DNA from: Sphingomonas sp. UV9
GTDB lineage: Bacteria; Pseudomonadota; Alphaproteobacteria; Sphingomonadales; Sphingomonadaceae
Assembly: GCF_004101245.1 (NCBI RefSeq)
Contig: NZ_SCIN01000003.1
Span: forward strand, 806,001-870,000
Length of the DNA: 64,000 nucleotides
Direction: 5' to 3'
Shown in pieces: positions 52,594-63,017 of this stretch (position 1 is the first letter of the stretch; each line of letters opens with the position of its first letter). Made by a program: the position numbers and the translations under genes. Under the pieces are notes generated by a model. It saw nothing but the letters and a program-made list of their open reading frames with translations. It was not told the origin of the DNA and did not search any database.

Positions 52594-53502
52594 TCAAAGC
52601 GGCGTGAGCAGAGCCTTCCCCGCGAAATGCGCGTCGAGATTGGCGAGCACCAGCGCCGCCATCGAGGCCCGGCCATCGACCGTCGCGCTGCCCTGATGCG
52701 GCGACAGGACGACGTTCTCCATCGTCTTGAGCGCATCGGGAACGGTGGGTTCGTCGGCAAACACATCGATCCCCGCGCCCGCGATCGTCCCAGCCGCGAG
52801 CGCGGCGATCAAGGCGGTTTCGTCGACCAGGCTGCCACGCGCGATGTTCACGAAGATCCCGTCTTCCCCCAGCGCCGCGAGGACTGTGGCATCGACGACG
52901 GCCCGCGTCGCGTCGCCACCGGGTGCAGCGATGATCAGCACGTCGCAGGCGGTCGCGAGCGACACGATGTCGGCATGGAAAACGCCGTTGAAATCCGGTT
53001 TCGCGGAGCGTGCGGTATAGTGGAGTTCGCCGGCGAACGGCCGGGCGCGCGCCGCGATCGCCTTGCCGATCCGGCCTAGCCCGAAGATGCCGATCCTTCG
53101 CCCGCTCGCGCGTCGAGAAAGATCGACCTGCCACCCGCCGTCGCGCACCGCGCGGTCGTTGGCGACGATCCGCCGCTGCACCGCCAGCATCAGCCCGATC
53201 GCGAGGTCCGCGACGTCGTCGGTCAGCACGTCCGGCGTCGTGGTTACGGCGATGCCGCGCGCTCTGGTCGCGGTGAGGCCGATGCCGTCGTGGCCGACGC
53301 CGTGGATCGCGACGATCTCCAGCGCGGGCAGGCGATCGAGCAATACGGTATCGACCACGCTGGTCCCGCCGCCGACGATCGCCCGCGTCGTCGCTGGCGG
53401 ATCCTTGCGGTGCAGCGTGAAGCGCTCGGCCAAGGCCGCCTGCAATGTCGGCGAGACTCCGGTGATCAGATAGAGATCGGGATGTGCGGTTTCGTTGGTC
53501 AT
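52594..53502 (-). CDS. D-isomer-specific 2-hydroxyacid dehydrogenase
   Basis: A 302-aa NAD(P)-dependent enzyme. The nucleotide motif is GLGRIGKA, and the catalytic triad is Arg in VNIARGSLVDE, Glu in DVFADEP and His in LSPHQGS. It resembles the glyoxylate/hydroxypyruvate reductase branch. The start at 53502 (MTNETAHPDLYL) is the first reasonable one. It lies on the minus strand between ruvA and ruvB, breaking the usual ruvAB pair. Confidence 0.88.
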   Translation of the reverse strand: MTNETAHPDLYLITGVSPTLQAALAERFTLHRKDPPATTRAIVGGGTSVVDTVLLDRLPALEIVAIHGVGHDGIGLTATRARGIAVTTTPDVLTDDVADLAIGLMLAVQRRIVANDRAVRDGGWQVDLSRRASGRRIGIFGLGRIGKAIAARARPFAGELHYTARSAKPDFNGVFHADIVSLATACDVLIIAAPGGDATRAVVDATVLAALGEDGIFVNIARGSLVDETALIAALAAGTIAGAGIDVFADEPTVPDALKTMENVVLSPHQGSATVDGRASMAALVLANLDAHFAGKALLTPL

Positions 53503-53555
53503 GACCGACCATAGCCGCCTTGCCCCCGTCACCGCGAGCGCGCTAACGCGGGCAG

Positions 53556-54581
53556 GTGACCGATACAGACCGCATCCTGACCGCTGCCAAGCGTCCCGAA
53601 GACGTCGACGCCGCGCTGCGTCCAAAGACGCTCGACGAATTCGTCGGGCAGAAGGCGGCGCGCGAGAATCTACGGATCTTCATCCAGGCGGCGAAGTCGC
53701 GTGGCGATGCGCTGGATCACGTGCTGTTCTTCGGCCCGCCGGGGCTCGGCAAGACCACGCTGGCGCAGATCGTCGCGCGCGAGATGGGGGTGGGGTTCCG
53801 CGCCACGTCTGGGCCGGTGATCGCCAAGTCGGGCGATTTAGCCGCGCTGCTGACCAATCTCGAAGACGGCGACGTGCTGTTCATCGACGAGATTCACCGG
53901 TTGCAGCCCGCGGTCGAGGAGGTCCTCTACCCGGCGATGGAGGATCGTGCGCTCGACCTGATGATCGGCGAGGGGCCGTCCGCGCGCTCAGTGCGGATCG
54001 ACCTGCCGCGGTTCACGCTGATCGGTGCGACGACGCGGCAGGGGTTGCTGACGACGCCTTTACGCGATCGTTTCGGGATCCCGGTGCGGCTGCAATTCTA
54101 CACGGTCGAGGAACTGGAGCGGGTGGTGACGCGCGCGGCCGGACTGCTCGGGCTGGGGATCGCCAAGGACGGCGCGATGGAGATCGCGCGGCGGGCACGG
54201 GGTACGCCGCGTATCGCCGGGCGGTTGCTGCGCCGGGTGCGCGATTTCGCCAATGTTGCGGGGCACGAGACGGTCGATGCGCGGGGGGCGGACGCGGCGC
54301 TCAACCGGTTGGAGGTCGATTCGCTCGGGCTCGACGCGATGGACCGGCGTTATCTGATGATGATCGCGGATATCTATCGCGGTGGACCGGTGGGGGTGGA
54401 GACGCTGGCGGCGGGCCTCAGCGAACCGCGCGATACGATCGAGGAAGTCATCGAGCCGTATCTGATCCAGTTGGGCCTGATCGCGCGGACCGCACGGGGG
54501 CGGTTCCTGAACGCGGGGGGGTGGAAGCATCTTGGGCTGAACCCGCCGGCCGGCAGCCAGGACGGGCTGTTCGACGCGTAA
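53556..54581 (+). CDS. ruvB: Holliday junction helicase RuvB
   Basis: A 341-aa AAA+ motor. Walker A is GPPGLGKTT, Walker B is [10 protein letters not shown], sensor 1 is [10 protein letters not shown], and the C-terminal winged helix ends near [17 protein letters not shown]. The GTG start at 53556 opens [16 protein letters not shown]. It is divergent from the hydroxyacid dehydrogenase, so it has its own promoter in the 53-base gap. Confidence 0.96.
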   Translation: MTDTDRILTAAKRPEDVDAALRPKTLDEFVGQKAARENLRIFIQAAKSRGDALDHVLFFGPPGLGKTTLAQIVAREMGVGFRATSGPVIAKSGDLAALLTNLEDGDVLFIDEIHRLQPAVEEVLYPAMEDRALDLMIGEGPSARSVRIDLPRFTLIGATTRQGLLTTPLRDRFGIPVRLQFYTVEELERVVTRAAGLLGLGIAKDGAMEIARRARGTPRIAGRLLRRVRDFANVAGHETVDARGADAALNRLEVDSLGLDAMDRRYLMMIADIYRGGPVGVETLAAGLSEPRDTIEEVIEPYLIQLGLIARTARGRFLNAGGWKHLGLNPPAGSQDGLFDA

Positions 54582-54600
54582 CTGCTCGCTTCCGCTCTAC

Positions 54601-54659
54601 CTTGTTTCCCCGCGAATGCGGGGACCCAGACTGGGCTCCCGCCTTCGCGGGAGAACAAG
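54601..54659. repeat. inverted repeat type A after ruvB
   Basis: CTTGTTTCCCCGCGAATGCG, CCCAGACTGGG centre and CGCCTTCGCGGGAGAACAAG. It is followed by 143 bases to ptsP in which I see nothing else. Confidence 0.9.
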
Positions 54660-54802
54660 GAAGCAGCCGCCGCCGGTTCGATCTGCCGACCAACGTTCTC
54701 CGCTTCCCTTGCAAGAAGCCACACCCGAAGATCGATCGAACTTGGGCGCGACACTGCTTTTGTTGCGTGGCACCCGGGCGCTTCATCTGATAGCCATCCC
54801 AA

Positions 54803-57076
54803 ATGCCCCTTTCGGCCGCCGCCTCCGCCCGCGAAATTCTCACCAGCCTTCACGACGTGATGGCGTCGCGCACATCCGCGCAGGCCAAGCTGAACGCCGT
54901 CGTCGGCATCATCGCCACTGCGATCGACAGCGAAGTCTGCTCGATCTACCTGTTGCGCGAAGGCGTGCTCGAACTGTTCGCCACGCGCGGGCTGGATCAG
55001 GCTGCCGTCCATGTCACCAAGCTCGCGCTTGGCGAGGGGCTCGTCGGCACGATCGCCGAGGACGTCGAGGTTCTCAACCTCGACGAAGCCGCCAGCCACC
55101 CCGATTTCGCCTACAAGCCCGAGACCGGCGAGGACCGCTTCCACAGTTTTGCGGGCGTCCCGATCATCCGCCGCGAGCGTTCGGTGGGGGTCCTGGCCGT
55201 CCAGCACACGGATCGTCGCAGATATGCCGACGTCGAGATCGAGGCGTTGCAGACGGTCGCGATGGTGCTGTCCGAACTGATCGCCAACGCCGGGCTCATC
55301 GACACCACAGGGGGCGGCGCGGACCGGCCACAGTCGACCGCGGCGATGCGCATCCCCGGCCAGAAGCTGGTCGACGGCATGGGGGCGGGCTTCGCGGTCT
55401 ATCATCAGCCGCGGATCACGATCGAGCACACCGTCGCCGAGGACACCGACGCCGAGCGCCACCGCGTCTACGCGGCGTTCGACAAGATGCGCGAAGGCAT
55501 CGACCGGATGACGCGCGAGGCCGAATTCGGCGTCGGCGGCGAGCATGTCGAAGTGCTCCAGACCTACAAGATGTTCGCCTATGACGAGGGTTGGGCCCGG
55601 CGCATCAACGAGGCGATCGATTCGGGTCTCACCGCCGAGGCCGCGATCGAGCGCGTCCAGCAACGCACCCGCCAGCGCATGCGCCAGATCGATGATCCGT
55701 TGCTCGCCGACCGGATGCACGACCTGGAGGACCTGTCGAACCGACTGCTGCGGATCGTCTCGGGCCAGATGGGCACTGCGGCGCAGCTCGGCCTGCGCCA
55801 GGACACCATTCTCATCGCGCGCAATCTCGGCCCCGCTGAACTGCTCGAATATGACAAGCGCCGGCTCAAGGGCGTGATCCTCGAAGAGGGCTCGCTCACA
55901 GCGCATGTCACGATCGTCGCGCGCGCGATGGGCGTGCCGGTGCTCGGCCGCGTCCGCGACATTCGCCGCCTCGTGGCCGAGGGCGACATGCTGTTGCTCG
56001 ACAGCGCCGAGAGCAACGTGTTCGCGCGGCCGTCGGCGGCGATGGAGGAGGCGTTCGAGGCGCGGCTGGCAATGCGCCAGAAGCGCAAGGCGGCGTTCGC
56101 AGCGCTCCGCGACGTGCCGCCGATCACCAAGGACGGCCACCGCCTGACGCTGATGGTGAACGCAGGCCTGCGTGACGACGTGGCGGCGCTCGACGTCACC
56201 GGCGCGGACGGCATCGGCCTGTTTCGCACCGAGTTCCAGTTTCTCGTCTCCGCCACGCTGCCGCAGCGCGAGCGCCAACAGCGGCTGTACCGCGAAGTGC
56301 TCGACGCGGCCGGCGAGCGTCCGGTGATCTTCCGCACCGTCGATATCGGTGGCGACAAGGCGCTGCCGTATCTCAACAAGGAAGATGCCGACGAGGAGAA
56401 CCCGGCGATGGGCTGGCGCGCGCTGCGCCTCGGCCTGGAGCGCGACGGGTTGATGAAGGTGCAGGCGCGTGCGCTGCTGGAGGCGGCCGCCGGTCGCACG
56501 CTCAACGTGATGTTCCCGATGGTCAGCGAGCCCTGGGAGTTCGACGAGGCCCGCGCGCTCTTCGAAGCACAGCGCAAATGGCTGGAGGGACGCGGACGCA
56601 AACTGCCGCTCGCGATCCGCTATGGCGCGATGCTGGAAGTTCCGGCGCTCGCCGAGATGCTCGACGTGCTGCTGCCGCGAATCGAGTTCCTGTCGATCGG
56701 CACCAACGACCTGACCCAGTTCCTGTTCGCCGCCGATCGCGCCAACCCGAAGCTCGCCGAGCGCTACGACTGGCTAAGCCCGTCGATCCTCCGCTTCATC
56801 GCGCGGCTGGTGCCGCCGACCCGTGACGCCAAGGTCGATCTGGCGGTGTGCGGCGAAATGGGCGGGCGGCCTTTGGAAGCGATGGCGCTGATCGGACTCG
56901 GGATCGAGCGGCTGTCGATCACGCCGGCAGCCGTCGGCCCGATCAAGGCGATGACGCGCTCGCTCGATCGTGCTGCGCTCACCCAATACATGACAGGGCT
57001 GCTGGCTGATCCGCCCCGCGACATGCGCGGCGCGTTGACCGCGTGGGCGACCGAAAATGGCGTTGAACTCGTCTGA
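54803..57076 (+). CDS. ptsP: phosphoenolpyruvate-protein phosphotransferase PtsP (EI-Ntr)
   Basis: A 757-aa cytoplasmic enzyme, first component of the nitrogen phosphotransferase system. A GAF domain covers about 10-160 (ELFATRGLDQAAVHVTKLALGEGLVG, key part LALGEGLVG). The EI N-domain follows, with phospho-accepting His368 in GSLTAHVTIVARAMG. The PEP-binding TIM barrel comprises GLFRTEFQFL, IFRTVDIGGDKAL, and GTNDLTQFLFAADR. No other Ntr-PTS gene is in the window. Confidence 0.95.
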   Translation: MPLSAAASAREILTSLHDVMASRTSAQAKLNAVVGIIATAIDSEVCSIYLLREGVLELFATRGLDQAAVHVTKLALGEGLVGTIAEDVEVLNLDEAASHPDFAYKPETGEDRFHSFAGVPIIRRERSVGVLAVQHTDRRRYADVEIEALQTVAMVLSELIANAGLIDTTGGGADRPQSTAAMRIPGQKLVDGMGAGFAVYHQPRITIEHTVAEDTDAERHRVYAAFDKMREGIDRMTREAEFGVGGEHVEVLQTYKMFAYDEGWARRINEAIDSGLTAEAAIERVQQRTRQRMRQIDDPLLADRMHDLEDLSNRLLRIVSGQMGTAAQLGLRQDTILIARNLGPAELLEYDKRRLKGVILEEGSLTAHVTIVARAMGVPVLGRVRDIRRLVAEGDMLLLDSAESNVFARPSAAMEEAFEARLAMRQKRKAAFAALRDVPPITKDGHRLTLMVNAGLRDDVAALDVTGADGIGLFRTEFQFLVSATLPQRERQQRLYREVLDAAGERPVIFRTVDIGGDKALPYLNKEDADEENPAMGWRALRLGLERDGLMKVQARALLEAAAGRTLNVMFPMVSEPWEFDEARALFEAQRKWLEGRGRKLPLAIRYGAMLEVPALAEMLDVLLPRIEFLSIGTNDLTQFLFAADRANPKLAERYDWLSPSILRFIARLVPPTRDAKVDLAVCGEMGGRPLEAMALIGLGIERLSITPAAVGPIKAMTRSLDRAALTQYMTGLLADPPRDMRGALTAWATENGVELV

Positions 57077-57146
57077 GGGCCCGAAACCGGCGGTTCTGGG
57101 CCGCGTGCGCGTTGACACGGCTGGGGGGCTCTGAAAGACGGGGGAC

Positions 57147-58151
57147 ATGACGGGCAACGTTACGCAGCCCGCTTCGGAGACAAGAATGGACGAGGTCGAA
57201 ACCGGCCAGAACGCTACGCCCGCTGTACCAGAGCGTGCTGGCGACATTCTTCGGAACAGCCGCGAGGCGCAGGGCTTGAGCGTCGCGGATATCGCCGCGC
57301 GTACGCGCGTGCCGCTGCGCCATCTCGAGGCGATCGAGGCATCCGACTATACCGCGCTGCCGTCCTCCACCTACGCGGTCGGCTTCAGCCGCGCCTATGC
57401 GCGCGCAGTCGGCGTCGACGAGGTGCGGGTCGCACAATTGGTGCGCGAAGACGTCGCCAAGCTCGGCCGCCGCACGCCCGAATACGAACCCTATGAAATG
57501 ACCGATCCGTCGCGCGTGCCCTCGCGCGGGATCGCGATCGTCGCGCTTGGGATCGCGATCGCGGTGCTGGTGCTGGTCGGCCTCTGGTACGGCACGGACA
57601 TGTTCCGCGGATCGGGCAATTCCCCGACCGAGACACCGGTTGCGCAAACCGCGCCGAACCCTGCCGCACAGACCGCGCAACCCGTGCCTGCCCCCGCGAC
57701 GCCCGCGAACGGCCAGGTCACGCTGACCGCGTCCGACGAGGTGTGGATGCGCGTCTACGATGCCGACAACAAGACGCTCTACCTCGGCACGATGAAGCCG
57801 GGCGAGAAGTTCGACGTGCCCAAGGATGCGAAGGACCCGATGATCAACATCGGCCGCGCGGACAAGCTGGCGGTGACGCTCAACGGTGCCGCCGCGCCGG
57901 CGCTCGGCACCGGCGAACGTGCGATCAAGGACGTCCGCATCGGTGCGCCTGCGATCGCCGCACGTCTGGCAGGCACGCCCGAGCCCCAGCCTGCGACGCC
58001 GACCGCGTCAACCACGCCGTCTGCCGCCGGTGAGCGGTCGCGCGCCAGCGGTTCGCGTACGTCGCGTCGTCCCCTGACCGAGACGCAGCGCGCCAACCTG
58101 GACGCAGCCGCCAACCCGCCGCCCGTTGCCACGGCGACGCCGACTCCGTGA
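57147..58151 (+). CDS. rodZ: RodZ-like cytoskeletal membrane protein
   Basis: A 334-aa single-pass protein. The N-terminal helix-turn-helix domain (about 28-95; LRNSREAQGLSVADIAARTRV) is followed by a basic juxtamembrane stretch, one helix (about 128-148), a Pro/Ala-rich linker and a periplasmic DUF4115 domain (about 185-260). RodZ links MreB to the wall elongation machinery. The low-complexity Pro/Thr tail is common. An inner ATG at 57186 is an alternative start. Confidence 0.88.
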   Translation: MTGNVTQPASETRMDEVETGQNATPAVPERAGDILRNSREAQGLSVADIAARTRVPLRHLEAIEASDYTALPSSTYAVGFSRAYARAVGVDEVRVAQLVREDVAKLGRRTPEYEPYEMTDPSRVPSRGIAIVALGIAIAVLVLVGLWYGTDMFRGSGNSPTETPVAQTAPNPAAQTAQPVPAPATPANGQVTLTASDEVWMRVYDADNKTLYLGTMKPGEKFDVPKDAKDPMINIGRADKLAVTLNGAAAPALGTGERAIKDVRIGAPAIAARLAGTPEPQPATPTASTTPSAAGERSRASGSRTSRRPLTETQRANLDAAANPPPVATATPTP

Positions 58152-58247
58152 GCGCCGGGGGGCATCGCCAGGGCCTTAAGGCTGGCGACAGGATGGGTAG
58201 TGCAGCTATACCCGGACGATTAACCAATCCACCGGGGGGTGTGGCCC

Positions 58248-59180
58248 ATGCGTAAGTCAATTCTGATCGGCGTCTGCCTCGCGGCCCTGGTGCCGACGAG
58301 CGTCCAGGCGCAAAATGTCGAGGGCCGCGTCGGCAAGCTCGAAAGCGAAATGCGCGCGGTCCAGCGGAAGGTCTTCCCGGGTGGTTCGGGCCAGATGCTA
58401 CAGCCCGAAGTGCGCGCACCGCAAAGCGAGCGGGGGCCCGGACCCGGATCGCCTGCGACCAGCGCGCTTGCCGACGTGAACCAGCGCGTGACGTCGCTCG
58501 AACAGCAGATGACTTCGCTCACCGAGCAGATCGAGCAGAACCAGAACCGCACCCGGCAGTTGCAGGATGCGTTCGACAATTACCGCCGCTCGAACGACGC
58601 GCGGATGAAGACGCTCGAAACCGGCCCTGCGCCGATCGCTGCGGCTGGCGGCCCGACCGAGGCCGATGACCAGTCGAGCGCCGGCCCTTCGAATAATGGT
58701 CCTTCGCGCCCGACGACCCGCCCCGAGACGGCGTCGACGCCGGACACCCCGGCCCCCATCAGGGTTTCGGTCGAGAAGCCTTCCACCGGCGATCCGGCGG
58801 AGGACGAATATCTGTACGGTTACCGCCTTTGGGACGCCAAACAATATCCGCAGGCACAGGCGCAGCTGAAGAAGGTCGTTGCCGACTATCCGAAGAGCAA
58901 GCGCGCGAGCTATGCGCAGAACCTGCTCGGCCGCGCGTATCTTGACGAGGGCAAGCCAAGCCTCGCGTCGATGGCGTTCTACGACAATTACAAGAAGATG
59001 CCCGATGGCGAGCGTGCGCCGGACAGCCTGTTGTATCTTGGCCAGGCGCTGACCAAGCTGAACAAGCCAGCCGATGCATGCAAGGTGTATGACGAGCTGA
59101 CCGACGTCTATGGGGCGAAGATGGCCTCGGCGATGAAGGGGCAGGTTGCCGCCGGGCGCAGCGCGGCGAAGTGCAAGTAA
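58248..59180 (+). CDS. cpoB: cell division coordinator CpoB/YbgF
   Basis: A 310-aa periplasmic protein. A signal peptide (MRKSILIGVCLAALVPTSVQAQ) is followed by coiled-coil stretches (VGKLESEMRAVQRK; VNQRVTSLEQQMTSLTEQ), a Pro/Thr linker and three tetratricopeptide repeats (about 185-305; EDEYLYGYRLWDAKQY). It works with Tol-Pal to coordinate outer-membrane constriction. The ATG at 58248 is chosen for the signal. The tol-pal genes that usually precede it are not in the window. Confidence 0.92.
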   Translation: MRKSILIGVCLAALVPTSVQAQNVEGRVGKLESEMRAVQRKVFPGGSGQMLQPEVRAPQSERGPGPGSPATSALADVNQRVTSLEQQMTSLTEQIEQNQNRTRQLQDAFDNYRRSNDARMKTLETGPAPIAAAGGPTEADDQSSAGPSNNGPSRPTTRPETASTPDTPAPIRVSVEKPSTGDPAEDEYLYGYRLWDAKQYPQAQAQLKKVVADYPKSKRASYAQNLLGRAYLDEGKPSLASMAFYDNYKKMPDGERAPDSLLYLGQALTKLNKPADACKVYDELTDVYGAKMASAMKGQVAAGRSAAKCK

Positions 59181-59215
59181 ACCGAGGCTTGTGCATGACG
59201 CCGGCCTCTGTCTTC

Positions 59216-59315
59216 TCCGTCATCTCGGGCTTGTTCCGGAATCCACCGTTCCACATTCTCCCCGGCCTGACGGTACGGGCACGGGTGGATGCCGGAACGA
59301 GCCCGGCATGACGGA
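59216..59315. repeat. long inverted repeat type G overlapping the tilS start
   Basis: Left arm TCCGTCATCTCGGGCTTGTT and right arm GAACGAGCCCGGCATGACGGA are complementary over about 30 bases; the ATG of tilS lies inside the right arm. Confidence 0.82.
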
Positions 59316-60276
59316 GGAGGGGCGTAGGTTCGCCGCCGACTTCGCGCGCCTGGCTAGCGATATCACCAACCCGCTGTTCGCCGTTTCCGGTGGCCCCGAC
59401 AGCATGGCGATGCTCACCCTCGCGCACGAAGCGCTTCCCCCCGGCTTCACGGTAGCGAGCATCGACCACCGCCTCCGCCCCGAAGCGGTGGAGGAGTCCG
59501 CCATGGTCGCCGCGCATTGCGCAACCCTCGGCATCCCCCACACCACGCTCGCGCCGACCGAACCGATCACCGGCGCCAGCATCCAGGCGCAGGCGCGCAC
59601 TACGCGCTACGCCCTGCTCACCGAGCACGCGCGCGAGATCGGGGCAGGCGCGCTCGTCACCGGCCATCACGCGGACGACCAGGCCGAGACGTTCCTCATG
59701 CGCGCCGCCCGCGGTTCCGGCCTCGCGGGCCTCGCCGGCGTCCGCGCGCGTACGGAAATCCACGGCGTTAGGGTGATCCGCCCGCTGCTCGACTGGCGCC
59801 GCGCCGAACTCCGCGCGATCGTCCGCCGCGCCGAAGTGCCGTTCTTCGACGACCCTTCGAACCATGACGATCGTCATGATCGCACGCGTTTCCGCCGGTT
59901 GCTCGGCGAGAACGAATGGCTGGGCACGCCCAACCTCGCACGCGCCGCGGCCGCGCTCGCGGAGACCGATACCGACGTCCGCGCGATGGTCGAATGGATC
60001 TGGACCGAACGCGCCAAGGTGGGCCACGACGAGGTGAAGCTCGCGGTCGAGAACCTTCCCCGCGAAATCCTCCGACGGCTGGCCCGCCGCGCGATCGGCA
60101 CGGTCCGCGCCGAGGCCGGGATCGTGACGCCGGAGTGGACCGAAGCCGCGAATATTGAAAAGCTGCTCGACTCGCTGCTGGCCGGCAAGCGCACGACGCA
60201 GGCCGGCATCATCGCCAGCGTCCGCGGCGACGTCTGGCGGTTCCGCGAGGCACCACCGCGTCGGGCTCCGTCTTAA
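59308..60276 (+). CDS. tilS: tRNA(Ile)-lysidine synthase TilS
   Basis: A 322-aa enzyme that modifies C34 of tRNA-Ile to lysidine. The PP-loop is VSGGPDSMAM, with the second motif SIDHRLRPE and TGHHADDQAETFLMR. The first sensible start is the ATG at 59308, inside the right arm of the type G repeat; a longer frame is repeat-encoded. The family is usually slightly longer at the C-terminus; here the anticodon-binding part is short, as in other alphaproteobacteria. It is followed by ftsH. Confidence 0.92.
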   Translation: MTEEGRRFAADFARLASDITNPLFAVSGGPDSMAMLTLAHEALPPGFTVASIDHRLRPEAVEESAMVAAHCATLGIPHTTLAPTEPITGASIQAQARTTRYALLTEHAREIGAGALVTGHHADDQAETFLMRAARGSGLAGLAGVRARTEIHGVRVIRPLLDWRRAELRAIVRRAEVPFFDDPSNHDDRHDRTRFRRLLGENEWLGTPNLARAAAALAETDTDVRAMVEWIWTERAKVGHDEVKLAVENLPREILRRLARRAIGTVRAEAGIVTPEWTEAANIEKLLDSLLAGKRTTQAGIIASVRGDVWRFREAPPRRAPS

Positions 60277-60404
60277 TCGCCGCTCGAACGCCCACCTTTA
60301 TGAACGTGACGATCCGTTCACACTGATCAACGCAAGTCGCGTGTTGTTCCATTGCCATTAACCTGCGCACGCTTATCTTGTGCGGTGAAAGGTATCGTGC
60401 ACCC

Positions 60405-62411
<2,007 letters not shown>

Positions 62412-62443
62412 AACGGTTCACCGATCAGTCAGTTAAGTAGCGC

Positions 62444-62477
62444 CATGGGCGGTCTTTTCTCGGAAAGGCCGCCCATG
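62444..62477 (+). terminator. hairpin downstream of ftsH containing the next gene's start codon
   Basis: CATGGGCGGTCTTT pairs with AAAGGCCGCCCATG (one G-U) around TCTCGG. It is 33 bases after the ftsH stop. Its right arm ends in the ATG at 62475. Confidence 0.6.
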
Positions 62478-62852
62478 TCGTATGTTCGCTGGAAGGTCCT
62501 GATCGGCGCGCTGGCGATCGCTGGACTGGCGATGCCGGCAAGCGCCGCGATCACGGTCGGAAACTTTCTCACGCGCGCCAACGCGTTGCGCGACCAGGGT
62601 CCGATGGCCTTGATGTCGCCCGATCTTCCCGCGCTGAAGGCCGAAGCCAAGGCGGCGACGACACAGCTGAAGGCGGAACGCGCCGCGCGCGCGGCGGCGG
62701 GCAAGCCCCCGATCGCGTGTGTTCCCGAAGGCGAATCGGTCGGGATCATGGACATGCTCGACGGCCTGGAGCGGCTGCCGGCCAACTATCGGAAACGCCC
62801 GCTGAAGGACGGCTACGCACGAGTGTTGGCGAACCTCTACCCCTGCAGATGA
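62475..62852 (+). CDS. small secreted protein, Rap1a-like C-terminus
   Basis: A 125-aa protein with signal peptide MSYVRWKVLIGALAIAGLAM and cleavage near ASA. The mature part is helical (FLTRANALRDQG; LKAEAKAATTQLKAERAAR) and ends with a Cys-containing stretch, IACVPEGESVGIMDMLDGL ... LANLYPC, similar in spacing to Rap1a/Tai-type proteins. That resemblance is weak and I do not claim an immunity role. The start ATG lies in the hairpin after ftsH; an in-frame ATG at 62445 at the other arm is an alternative. Confidence 0.65.
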   Translation: MSYVRWKVLIGALAIAGLAMPASAAITVGNFLTRANALRDQGPMALMSPDLPALKAEAKAATTQLKAERAARAAAGKPPIACVPEGESVGIMDMLDGLERLPANYRKRPLKDGYARVLANLYPCR

Positions 62853-62905
62853 CGCTTGGGCGGAGAGCGTTCGCGGTGATGCAGATTAGCCGACGCCAAC
62901 TCTCC

Positions 62906-62990
62906 CCGTCATCCCAGCGAAAGCTGGGATCTCCCCGTTCGAGCCGCATCGTACCCAAGTGGGAGATTCCAGCTTTCGCTGGGATGATGG
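62906..62990. repeat. inverted repeat type H (ATCCCAGCGAAAGCTGGGAT)
   Basis: Left arm CATCCCAGCGAAAGCTGGGA and right arm TCCAGCTTTCGCTGGGATGA are complementary; each arm is itself a hairpin. It lies between the secreted protein gene and the convergent DUF3667 gene. Confidence 0.82.
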
Positions 62991-63017
62991 CAGGAGCGTG
63001 TGAAGGGACGCCGCACC

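Noticed and set aside
58151..59180. Tol-Pal operon around cpoB
   Set aside because: cpoB is present, but the genes before it are rodZ and ptsP; no tolQ, tolR, tolA, tolB or pal is in the window.
62475..62852. Tai/Rap1a-type immunity protein implying a type VI secretion effector pair
   Set aside because: Similarity is limited to Cys spacing near the C-terminus, and no effector or secretion gene is adjacent.
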